From: Limnoglobus sp. | GTDB lineage: Bacteria; Planctomycetota; Planctomycetia; Gemmatales; Gemmataceae | DNA: 6,212 bases | NCBI GenBank assembly: GCA_025353985.1 | Contig: JANXNT010001331.1 | Span: forward strand, 1 to 6,212 | Direction of reading: 5' to 3' | Shown: positions 1 to 6,082 of the stretch, piece after piece | How the letters are laid out: every line of letters begins with the position of its first letter | Position numbering within the stretch: the stretch's first letter is position 1 | The notes under the pieces: model-generated | The model's input: the letters and a program-made list of their open reading frames with translations, nothing else | Database searches by the model: none | What the model was told of the DNA's origin: nothing | Program-made: the position numbers and the translations under genes

Positions 1-359
1 TACCGCGTATTTTGCAAAGGCGGCTTGCACCACTACGCGCGGCCGCCGAAGTCGAAGTGAGCCACCGCCGCGAGCAACTATTTTTGGCGATCGCCGACCG
101 CGAGAAACTCGCAGCTACCGAGGTGCGCGTGGCCGCGCTGCAAATGGAATCCGCCGCCCGTCGCGTCGCCCTCGCTAAGAGCCGAGCCGAAAGCTACCGC
201 GACAAAGTCACGAAGGCAGGCGATAAACTCGCCGACAAACTGCCCGCCGAAATCGAATGGTACCGCGCCCGTGCCGACCTCATCGTCGAGGTCATGGCGT
301 GGCACACAGCGAGAGTCAAATACCGCACCGCACAAGGTGGCTTAGTGACGCCGAACTAA
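1..359 (+). CDS. C-terminal fragment, probable TolC-family outer membrane efflux protein (5' truncated by window)
   Basis: The reading frame is open from the left edge (first complete codon at 3-5) to a TAA at 357-359, so the gene begins outside the window; the TTG at 12 is not a credible start. About 119 residues are visible. They are almost entirely charged/Ala-rich helix with heptad-like spacing (for example LQMESAARRVALAKSRAESY), then a helix ending in AWHTARVKYRTAQGGL before a short tail. This matches the last coiled-coil hairpin of TolC-type channel proteins, whose C-terminal helix in planctomycete members often ends in a similar (L/Y)(K/R)xAQG(x)L pattern. If correct, the protein is an outer-membrane trimeric exit duct for efflux or type I secretion, partnered by an adaptor and inner-membrane pump outside this window. 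It is convergent with the large gene that follows. The family call rests on the C-terminus alone; a generic coiled-coil protein is the alternative. Confidence 0.55.
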   Translation, partial: PRILQRRLAPLRAAAEVEVSHRREQLFLAIADREKLAATEVRVAALQMESAARRVALAKSRAESYRDKVTKAGDKLADKLPAEIEWYRARADLIVEVMAWHTARVKYRTAQGGLVTPN

Positions 360-361
360 AT

Positions 362-458
362 CTGCCAACGATGCCCATTGCAAAGTAGTTCAGAGTGATT
401 AGTTGATAGTGGTTGGTGATTCTGAACTAAAAACGCTCAACTCATAACTGTCAACGAT
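362..458. repeat. Nested inverted and direct repeats in the convergent intergenic region
   Basis: Three overlapping relations are visible in this 118-bp gap between two convergent genes. A perfect 9-bp inverted repeat, TAGTTCAGA (386-394) and TCTGAACTA (421-429), encloses a 26-nt loop. A second pair, GTTGATAGT (402-410) and ACTGTCAAC (447-455), can form a 9-bp stem with one G-T wobble and crosses the first pair. A direct repeat, CTGCCAACGAT (362-372) and CTGTCAACGAT (448-458), differs at one base. No arm is followed by a clean T-run on either strand, so this is not a textbook intrinsic terminator. It may still act in bidirectional termination or be a copy of a dispersed intergenic repeat. Confidence 0.5.
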
Positions 459-477
459 TCTCTTTGCCAAGCCAGAG

Positions 478-3400
478 TTACTTCGGCTTCGCCGTTAGCA
501 GTTCGAGTTTCATCTCTTTGAATCGCACTTCCATCGGCCCACCGCTATGCACTTGGAACGCGATCAGCCCACGACGCGCAAGCAAATCGTCTTGCGGGTA
601 GTCGGTGCAGATCGTGCCGTTGATGCGAATGCGTACCGTGCCTTGGAAGGCTTCGATCATGTAGTCGTTCCAGTCGTCGGGTTTGACGAGCGTTTCGCCG
701 CCGACTTTCGCTAACAAGCCACGGCCGCTTTCCTCGTAAAGTTTGCCCCACCAGCCCGCGCCGATGTCGGCTTGAGGCCCACGCATTTCGCCATCGGGCA
801 ACGGCACACTGCGAAACTGCACGCCGCTGTTCTCTTTGTTCGGCGTCAATTTCACCTTCAAACTGAGGCGAAAATCGGCTACGTCGAATTGCGATTTCAG
901 GAACGTGTTGCGCTTCAGCCCCGTTTTTGTCTTGCCGACGATCTCGCCATTCTCGACGCTCCAGACGTCTTTATCGCCATCCCAACCAGTAAGATCCTTA
1001 CCGTTGAAGAAGTCTTTGATGTTCTCCGTCGTTGCCAAGATTGGCACCTGTTGGTTGTGCTTCAAGTACGCAATCAGTGCCTGCAACTCGGTATCGGTCA
1101 GCGTCTTCGTGAGGTCGTTCGGCATCATCGAATCGGCCGACGGCGTGCGTTTCTCGATGTCGGTCACCGCGAGCGTCAGCGTCTCGGTGGCGGTGGCGAC
1201 GGTCAGCGTCGCCTTCGTTTCTTCTTTGATAATCCCCGTGATGACGCGGCCATCGAGCAGTTCAAGTTTCGTGGCGGCATACTCCTTCGGAATGACGGCA
1301 GAGGGGTCGAAGATGTTTTCGAGCAGGTAGTTCAGGTCCGCCCGGTTCGCGCCGGTGATCTCTGGCCCGACCTTGCCACCGGTGCCGTAAAGCGTGTGAC
1401 ACTGCGCGCAGACCTTTGCATAAATGGCGCGCCCTTGCGACATGTCCGCACGGGCTAGCGTGGCCGGTGCGAGTTTCTTAGCCCAGTCGGCAATCAACTT
1501 CTTGCGGTCGGCAGGCGTATCGCGAACGGTCCCCCAGACGGCGGCGATCTTCGCGGACAGTGCGGTGTCACCGATGTTGCGAAGTTGGCGAATCGTCTCG
1601 GCGGGTATGTCCGATGCAGGTATCGATTTGTCTTCGACGGAAGCCAGCAACGCGAGCGCGTAACTCGCGCGGCTCGACAGCGTGGCGACGGCGTCGCGCT
1701 TGTCGGTCGGGCTAAATGTGGGATACAGCGCGAGCAACATCGTCGATGTGTGCTCGTTCTCCTCCACGGCTGCGAGTGCCCGAATGCACGACGTACGCAT
1801 CGCTTTGTCGATGAGCATCAATCGTAAGAAAATCGGCAACGCCGGGTCTTTCGCTTCGAGTAATGTCGCCAGTGCGGCCTGCCGTTTCGCGACGTCGTTT
1901 TTTGCTTCGAACATCACGTCTTGAAGATCGCTCATCGCCGCAGCGTTGCCGAATTTCACGGCCAGCGATTGCGAAAGCTGGCGTACATCGGCACTCTCGG
2001 TTTTGCTCAACTTGGCGTACGCATCGTTCCAGCCGTTCGGGGCGACGGTGGTTCGTTTCCCCTTCACCGACTCTTGCAGACCGCGCAAGTACACGAGCTG
2101 ATGCTCCGCAGATGTGGCCTCGTTCAGACCTTTGACGAGCGCAATCGTGGCCATCGGCGTACCGAGCGAACCGACTCGCCGTGCTGCAAACTGAAAGACC
2201 ATTGGGATCATTCCATCGGCGGCCAGTTTCAACGCCGTGACCGGGTCTTCCGCACAGAGCGGTTCGAGTGCGTACCAGTAGAGATACGGCAACACGGGAT
2301 CGTTCGCGTCTTCGGCGTGCGACAACAGTTCTGGTAATAGTTTCCCTGGAATCCCGTGGTTGTTATCGAGTCGCTGCATCAGGGATGCCATCTGTCGGCG
2401 AACGAAGGCTGATTTTTCCGATTTTACTTTTCCGTAGTACACTGCCATACCATTCGGATTGGCATTACTGCCATCGCCATAGATGTGATTTTGAAGCACG
2501 TGCTCCATCGATAATTGCAGCGACCAACCACGCACAAACTCAGATTTATCGGCGTGTGTCTTATCGAACGCTTCCTTGACAAATCCAGTCGTAACATGAA
2601 GCAACCACAGCCCACGTAATCGTCTCGTTTCGTCGTCGTCATCCGTTGCAATTTTGAAGATTTTGTCCCACAAGTTTGGCGAAAGATTGTGCAGTCCGAA
2701 ATTGCCACTCCGTTGTGGATGGGATCTCTCCTGCAGAATCCGCCGTGCGTGGCGGGCCATCCACTCGTTGTCGGAGAGTTGCAGTTTCACCAACTCCTCG
2801 TCACTCTGTTTTTGCAAATCCAGCCCGACGACGGGCTTCGCGTCTTTGTGGCTAATTTTGAAGATGCGGCCATTCGTGCGGTCCCAGATCTCTGGCTCGT
2901 TGCGATGGCAGACTTGCTTGTCCGACCAATCGCTGAAGTAGACGTTGCCGTCCGGCCCCGCCTGGATGCCGACGATGATGCAATGCTTGTCGTGGCTGAA
3001 CAGGAAGTCCGGATTGCGGTCGCCGACGTAGCTGCTGCCGTTCGGTTTCACGATATCAACGTTGATGCGGTGCCCGTGAATGTTGCCCATGAACAGCTTG
3101 CCATGATACTCTTTCGGCCACGTTCCACCCTGATAACACAACAGCCCACTGTGTGCGTGACCGCCACCGAGACTGCCGCTGATCGCGTTCCCCGCCCACT
3201 GATTCGCGCCCTGCCAGTGCCGGTGTGTCGCGATCGTTTTGATGTCGTCGTAGGTGTACGGGTTGAAGTGCTGCCCCGCCTGGCGCTGGTAGCGGCCGCC
3301 TTGCACGATATGCCAAAGGTGCGGAATCACGCAGGCTTCGATGAAGAAATCGCCGTGCGCGTTGAAGTCCAAACCCCACGGGTTCGAGGTGCCGTGAGCG

Positions 3401-4587
3401 AAGACTTCGAACGTGTGTCGCGTCGGGTGATACCTCCAGATGCCCGCGTTGATTGGCGTGCGCTCCGCGTTCTTCGTGCCGGGCTTGCCGACGTTCGAAT
3501 GCGTGAACACCCCGTGGCAACCGTACAGCCAGCCGTCCGGCCCCCAGATGAAACTGTTCAGGGTTTCGTGCGTGTCGTCGTAGCCGAAACCATCGAGGAG
3601 AATTTTCGGTTCGCCCGCTTTGTCATTCGCATCGGTGGGGATGAATAACATGTACGGCGCGGCCCCGACCCAGACGCCGCCGAAGCCGTATTCGATGCCC
3701 GATACGAGGTTCAAGCCTTCGAAGAAGACGGTCTTTTTGTCGAACTTACCATCGCCGTCGGTATCCTCGAAGATCAGGATTTTATCGCCCAGCTTGCGAT
3801 CCTTCAGCACGGGGCCAGGCTCCGCGTTCCGCTTCGGGTAGGTGTAGGCTTCGACCACCCACAACCGCCCGCGATCGTCGAAACAGAACGCAATCGGCTG
3901 GTGCAGATCGGGTTCGCCCGCAAACAGCGACACCGAAAAACCGTTCGGCACCGTCATGTTCTTCGCGGCGTCTTCCGGCTTTTGCCCTGCGTATTTGTAA
4001 TCGTCGGGCACCGCCGCTTGTGCCACCCGCTCAGCGACTTTCGGCTTCTCCGTGTGGAAGCAAAAGTCGTCGAAATTAATATGCCCCCATCCGCCACTGT
4101 GATTGTCGACGATGCGGATTTGGATCTCTTTGCCGTGCCATTTCGTCAACTCGAACGCCACCCGTTTTAGGTTCTCGCTGTCGTCGCCACTCGCGCGGAA
4201 GATCGTTTCCTTCGTCTCGGTGGCGACAATTTCGACGTAGGTTTCCTTTACGTGCGAACCACCACCGACCAGGAAACTGCCCCACGGATGCGTGACCGCG
4301 AACGGTACACTCGTCAGTGTGCCTTGCGGTTTGTCGCCGAGTATCTCGTAGCTACCGATCCAGAACTTCCCATGATGCTCGGACTTGTTATCCGCACGCC
4401 GTGCTGCCACCGTATCGCCCGCAATCGGCTGGCCCGCGAATGCCTCGCCAGTGGCGGTCCAATCCTGGAGCGTGCCCGTTTCGAAGTCGAGGTTGAGCGG
4501 CTTGCCGCTCTTACCGAGGGGCTGAACCCCGGTAGCCGTATCCGCCGATGGTATGGCCAGTATTAGTGCAAAGAGGAGTGCGTTCAT
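478..4587 (-). CDS. Secreted multidomain protein: PVC-type dehydrogenase-like propeller, helical repeats, cytochrome c module and DUF1080 / 3-keto-disaccharide hydrolase domain
   Basis: This 1369-residue protein starts at ATG 4587; an in-frame TGA four codons upstream excludes a longer N-terminus. Residues 1-15 (MNALLFALILAIPSA) look like a short signal peptide, though without a basic n-region. Residues ~32-180 form a beta-rich domain (DFETGTLQDW... GWGHINFDDF) resembling jelly-roll modules near GH32/levanase-type proteins. Residues ~210-580 match the PVC 'membrane-bound dehydrogenase' propeller (TIGR02604-like), with a calcium-loop-like DTDGDGKFD (D275, D277, D279, D283) and a His-rich GGGHAHSGLL...GNIHGHRIN stretch. 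Residues ~590-1045 are helical, HEAT-like. Residues ~1050-1176 form a cytochrome c module: C1060-A-Q-C1063-H1064 binds haem, and Met1154 or Met1155 in SMMPNDL is the likely distal ligand. Residues ~1188-1365 are DUF1080 (FFNGKDLTGW...W.VENGEIVG; SGVQFRS). Inferred role: periplasmic oxidation and hydrolysis of a carbohydrate. The substrate is unknown. The family assignment is firm; the catalytic role is not. Confidence 0.93.
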   Translation of the reverse strand: MNALLFALILAIPSADTATGVQPLGKSGKPLNLDFETGTLQDWTATGEAFAGQPIAGDTVAARRADNKSEHHGKFWIGSYEILGDKPQGTLTSVPFAVTHPWGSFLVGGGSHVKETYVEIVATETKETIFRASGDDSENLKRVAFELTKWHGKEIQIRIVDNHSGGWGHINFDDFCFHTEKPKVAERVAQAAVPDDYKYAGQKPEDAAKNMTVPNGFSVSLFAGEPDLHQPIAFCFDDRGRLWVVEAYTYPKRNAEPGPVLKDRKLGDKILIFEDTDGDGKFDKKTVFFEGLNLVSGIEYGFGGVWVGAAPYMLFIPTDANDKAGEPKILLDGFGYDDTHETLNSFIWGPDGWLYGCHGVFTHSNVGKPGTKNAERTPINAGIWRYHPTRHTFEVFAHGTSNPWGLDFNAHGDFFIEACVIPHLWHIVQGGRYQRQAGQHFNPYTYDDIKTIATHRHWQGANQWAGNAISGSLGGGHAHSGLLCYQGGTWPKEYHGKLFMGNIHGHRINVDIVKPNGSSYVGDRNPDFLFSHDKHCIIVGIQAGPDGNVYFSDWSDKQVCHRNEPEIWDRTNGRIFKISHKDAKPVVGLDLQKQSDEELVKLQLSDNEWMARHARRILQERSHPQRSGNFGLHNLSPNLWDKIFKIATDDDDETRRLRGLWLLHVTTGFVKEAFDKTHADKSEFVRGWSLQLSMEHVLQNHIYGDGSNANPNGMAVYYGKVKSEKSAFVRRQMASLMQRLDNNHGIPGKLLPELLSHAEDANDPVLPYLYWYALEPLCAEDPVTALKLAADGMIPMVFQFAARRVGSLGTPMATIALVKGLNEATSAEHQLVYLRGLQESVKGKRTTVAPNGWNDAYAKLSKTESADVRQLSQSLAVKFGNAAAMSDLQDVMFEAKNDVAKRQAALATLLEAKDPALPIFLRLMLIDKAMRTSCIRALAAVEENEHTSTMLLALYPTFSPTDKRDAVATLSSRASYALALLASVEDKSIPASDIPAETIRQLRNIGDTALSAKIAAVWGTVRDTPADRKKLIADWAKKLAPATLARADMSQGRAIYAKVCAQCHTLYGTGGKVGPEITGANRADLNYLLENIFDPSAVIPKEYAATKLELLDGRVITGIIKEETKATLTVATATETLTLAVTDIEKRTPSADSMMPNDLTKTLTDTELQALIAYLKHNQQVPILATTENIKDFFNGKDLTGWDGDKDVWSVENGEIVGKTKTGLKRNTFLKSQFDVADFRLSLKVKLTPNKENSGVQFRSVPLPDGEMRGPQADIGAGWWGKLYEESGRGLLAKVGGETLVKPDDWNDYMIEAFQGTVRIRINGTICTDYPQDDLLARRGLIAFQVHSGGPMEVRFKEMKLELLTAKPK

Positions 4588-4619
4588 TCGGGAAACTCAA
4601 AGTGTGGAGAGATGCAAGA

Positions 4620-4648
4620 TTTGTAAGCGCAACACCGGCCCGGTGCAA
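4620..4648 (-). promoter_or_regulatory. Weak candidate promoter for the large multidomain gene
   Basis: On the minus strand, TTGCAC (plus 4643-4648) and TACAAA (plus 4620-4625) are separated by 17 bp and could serve as -35 and -10 elements, placing a transcript start about 25 bases before the ATG at 4587. Each matches the sigma-70 consensus only partially. No Shine-Dalgarno sequence is obvious before that ATG, which is common in Planctomycetota. This is a motif-spacing guess only. Confidence 0.22.
4633..4645. promoter_or_regulatory. GC-rich perfect palindrome, operator-like or hairpin
   Basis: CACCGG and CCGGTG flank a single central C, giving a perfect 13-bp odd palindrome. It lies 46-58 bases before the start codon of the large gene, overlapping the spacer and -35 of its candidate promoter. 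A dimeric repressor site would look like this, but so would a chance GC palindrome. Confidence 0.3.
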
Positions 4649-4660
4649 GTGGCGTTTCGC

Positions 4661-4730
4661 TTGAGATTCAGGCTGTCGGAATCGACAAAGGTCAGAATTG
4701 CGGAACAATTCCAATTCGTTGAGATTGAGG
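4661..4730. repeat. 12-bp near-perfect direct repeat and small inverted repeat between the divergent genes
   Basis: TTGAGATTCAGG (4661-4672) recurs as TTGAGATTGAGG (4719-4730), with 11 of 12 bases identical and a 58-bp offset. Between them GAATTG (4695-4700) and CAATTC (4706-4711) form a 6-bp inverted repeat with a 5-nt spacer. The arrangement sits centrally in the 215-bp divergent region and could bind a shared regulator. No function can be assigned from sequence alone. Confidence 0.3.
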
Positions 4731-4754
4731 CAATGAAACCAGGTGCCCTGAGTG

Positions 4755-4760
4755 TAGAAT
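4755..4760 (+). promoter_or_regulatory. -10-like hexamer for the two-gene operon
   Basis: TAGAAT matches TATAAT at five of six positions and begins an AT-rich stretch (4755-4775) that ends about 30 bases before the start at 4803. No convincing -35 lies 16-18 bp upstream; TTGAGG at 4725-4730 is too far away (24 bp). A regulator-dependent promoter or an alternative sigma factor would fit, as would coincidence. Confidence 0.25.
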
Positions 4761-4790
4761 TAAATTATCAATGAATCTCGCGTTTCTGAC

Positions 4791-4794
4791 GAGG
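4791..4794 (+). promoter_or_regulatory. Ribosome binding site for the first operon gene
   Basis: GAGG lies 8 bases before the ATG at 4803. This supports that start over the out-of-frame ATGs at 4771 and 4861. The same frame has a stop (TAA 4761-4763) upstream with no ATG, GTG or TTG between it and 4803. Confidence 0.5.
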
Positions 4795-4802
4795 GCAGTT
4801 CG

Positions 4803-5264
4803 ATGAATTCTGAGCCATTGCTTACGGGTTCGACTCGTGAGACAAACACGTCACAAACTCATGGCTTCTCTAGGAAAGCAGAAGTGGCGATTCTCGATCC
4901 GCTCGATATTTCGTTCCGCGTCCAGGAACTCAAGCAATTAAAGCTGGGTTGGCTCGATGGCAAAGGCATACCGCCGACGCATGATGGACTCGATTGGCTT
5001 CTGAACTCATTCGATGAGATGTACTCAAACGAAGCCCCATTGCCCCACTTGTACCCGACGCCAGAAGGACGGGTTTTGGCCGAGTGGTCGCATAAACCGT
5101 GGGCATCGTCACTGGAGATTGATCTCACGAAGAAATCGGGCGACTGGCACACTTTGAATCTGGACACCGATGTGGAAGATACGAGAATGCTCGATTTGAC
5201 AAACCCCAACGATTGGCAGTGGCTCGCGCAAGAGATCCGCCGTATTAGTGCGGAGAGTGCATGA
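4803..5264 (+). CDS. Conserved-looking hypothetical protein, first gene of a translationally coupled pair
   Basis: A 153-residue soluble protein with no signal peptide or membrane segment. I recognise no named domain. Residues 1-30 are polar and probably disordered. The folded part starts near ILDPLD (30-35) and carries block-like motifs: ELKQLKLGWLDGKG (42-55), the segment LYPTPEGRVLAEWS (83-96), SLEIDL (103-108), WHTLNLDT (115-122) and a closing helix W138-x-W140-L. The order helix, then strands of the P.PEG...EW / LEID / W..LNLDT type, suggests a small alpha+beta fold. I have an impression of similar proteins ending in such a PTPEG-x-x-x-EW strand beside the partner gene, but cannot name a family. 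No catalytic triad or metal-binding cluster is visible. Its TGA (5262-5264) overlaps the ATG of the next gene, so the two are probably made together and may bind each other. The start is supported by GAGG at 4791. Confidence 0.82.
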   Translation: MNSEPLLTGSTRETNTSQTHGFSRKAEVAILDPLDISFRVQELKQLKLGWLDGKGIPPTHDGLDWLLNSFDEMYSNEAPLPHLYPTPEGRVLAEWSHKPWASSLEIDLTKKSGDWHTLNLDTDVEDTRMLDLTNPNDWQWLAQEIRRISAESA

Positions 5265-5638
5265 CCGAAAATACGCTCTTGTTGCGTCAGATACACCCTT
5301 CGTTCGTTCAGAACGGTCGTGTGACTTCTCAACCATTTCGCCCGACACCCAAAGACGAATCGTTACTATCGGTTTACGATGGCGACTTGATTTCCCCGGA
5401 GAAATCGTGGTTTCATTTTACAACGAAACTGATGCAACAATCGGTAGGCACGATGGCCGTTTCCGTCGCAGAATGTGCGGCTGAGAACCTTCACGCACGA
5501 TCTGACCCCGAAACGTTTGCTGAACATGCTGTGATCGATTTTACCGGGTTGACAGATAAGGACTGCCGCACAAAAAGTAAGAAACTGCAAGCCAAAGCGA
5601 CTGAGCGCGGTTGGTGCTATCCCATAGTCGCTGGCTGA
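5261..5638 (+). CDS. Conserved-looking hypothetical protein, second gene of a translationally coupled pair
   Basis: A 125-residue soluble protein starting at ATG 5261 inside the ATGA overlap with the upstream gene; GGAG at 5252-5255, five bases before the ATG and inside the upstream coding sequence, is a good ribosome binding site. No signal peptide, membrane helix or known domain is recognised. Motif-like blocks are LLLRQIHPSFVQNGRVTS (6-23), FRPTPKDESLLSVYDGD (26-42), MAVSVAEC (65-72), DPETFAEHAVIDFTG (82-96) and a basic C-terminal helix KSKKLQAKATERGWCYPI (105-122). Dense invariant-looking positions (H12, P13, S23, D32, D40, H89, D93) suggest a conserved family rather than a random ORF. 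H12, H89 and D93 could be functional, but no known active-site pattern fits. The tight coupling points to a shared function with the 153-residue protein. A toxin-antitoxin or immunity-type pair is possible but unproven. Confidence 0.82.
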   Translation: MTENTLLLRQIHPSFVQNGRVTSQPFRPTPKDESLLSVYDGDLISPEKSWFHFTTKLMQQSVGTMAVSVAECAAENLHARSDPETFAEHAVIDFTGLTDKDCRTKSKKLQAKATERGWCYPIVAG

Positions 5639-5653
5639 TGATGCATTGATGCG

Positions 5654-5691
5654 GTTGCTCAGCAACACACCAAGCGCGCGGCTAGCTGGTG
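5654..5691. terminator. Small hairpins between convergent genes, possible weak bidirectional terminator
   Basis: GTTGC (5654-5658) and GCAAC (5662-5666) form a 5-bp stem with a TCA loop, and CACCA (5668-5672) and TGGTG (5687-5691) form a second stem around a GC-rich loop. They lie between the stop of the plus-strand operon (5638) and the stop of the minus-strand small gene (5707). No U-tract follows on either strand, so intrinsic termination would be weak at best. Confidence 0.25.
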
Positions 5692-5706
5692 GAAATTTGG
5701 CCTTCG

Positions 5707-5923
5707 CTACTCCTCGTCAGAAGCCGTTTCCAATTCTCGGAACTGCTTATCGCGGAAGTTGGCTGTCTGGTGAGCCCGACGCAGGAACGCGCGACGCAGG
5801 CCGGCCACGGCATCGTTCTGGGCAGAGCCGCCCTGAGCGGCTGTCGGACTGCTTCGGGCCGTTTCCCTCCGCAACCGCTGGCACAAACGGCAGGAGTGGG
5901 ATCGAAGTTTTCGTTACATTCAT
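5707..5923 (-). pseudogene. Small gene of about 71 codons, apparently broken by a one-base frameshift; function unknown
   Basis: ATG 5923 is preceded on the minus strand by GGAGGT with a 6-nt spacer, an excellent ribosome binding site. The first 28 codons (MNVTKTSIPLLPFV... to GPKQSDS, ending near 5840) have G or C at the third position in 19 of 28. After that this frame turns into Arg/Pro/Ser-rich translation and stops at 5747 (58 aa). One frame over, a coding-like stretch continues to TAG 5707-5709: an Ala/Gly linker, then AGLRRAFLRRAHQTANFRDK and FRELETASDEE, with G or C at the third position in about 25 of 36 codons. Removing one C near 5839-5840 joins the halves into a 71-residue protein with a proline-containing N-terminus and a charged C-terminal helix. 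The insertion could be a real mutation, a sequencing error or a frameshifting site. The alternative is an intact 58-aa ORF, or a 59-aa ORF from TTG 5886. I do not recognise the family. Confidence 0.5.
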
Positions 5924-5929
5924 CGAGGC

Positions 5930-5935
5930 ACCTCC
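5930..5935 (-). promoter_or_regulatory. Strong Shine-Dalgarno for the small minus-strand gene
   Basis: The minus strand reads GGAGGT, a perfect six-base match to the anti-Shine-Dalgarno, six bases before ATG 5923. It is by far the best ribosome binding site in the window and is the main reason for choosing that start over the in-frame alternative near 5950. Confidence 0.6.
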
Positions 5936-5970
5936 ATTCGGAGCAGACAAAATTCAATTTCAATATGCAT

Positions 5971-5999
5971 ACTGTAACAGGCTAACGACTCGATTGCAA
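5971..5999 (-). promoter_or_regulatory. Weak candidate promoter for the small minus-strand gene
   Basis: Minus-strand TTGCAA (5994-5999) and TACAGT (5971-5976) have a 17-bp spacer; each matches the sigma-70 consensus at four of six positions. They lie about 50-75 bases before ATG 5923. The rest of the 159-bp gap (5924-6082) holds only a small palindrome, CTGAG-TC-CTCAG at 6024-6035, with no clear terminator for the gene ending at 6083. Confidence 0.25.
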
Positions 6000-6082
6000 G
6001 CGGTAGACCCGTGTCAATCGTTCCTGAGTCCTCAGCATTACAAGCCTAGACTTCAAACCATACACTCACCAACGGCATTGCG

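Noticed and set aside
772..1458. Plus-strand open frames opposite the cytochrome c and DUF1080 region (772-1458 and 836-1330)
   Set aside because: Both are antisense shadows of strongly supported coding sequence, with Arg/Val- or Ser/Val-rich low-complexity translations and no ribosome binding site that I noted.
3056..3520. A 154-codon minus-strand frame within the large gene
   Set aside because: It is the same strand but a different frame from the propeller, is rich in Arg, His and Gly, and has no motif; it is an out-of-frame shadow.
2689..3648. A 319-codon open frame on the plus strand
   Set aside because: It is fully antisense to the propeller-encoding part of the large gene, whose protein shows clear family motifs. 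The antisense translation is Val/Arg/Asp-rich with no domain, as expected from GC-rich codon structure.
4859..5332. A 157-codon minus-strand frame opposite the two-gene operon
   Set aside because: Its translation is Ser/Cys-rich without motifs, whereas the plus-strand genes have ribosome binding sites, an ATGA overlap and motif-like blocks.
5682..5985. Overlapping frames at 5689-5985 (plus) and 5682-5963 (minus)
   Set aside because: Third-position GC and the strong GGAGGT favour the minus-strand frames used for the frameshifted gene; these two have Ser/Arg/Cys-rich shadow-like translations.
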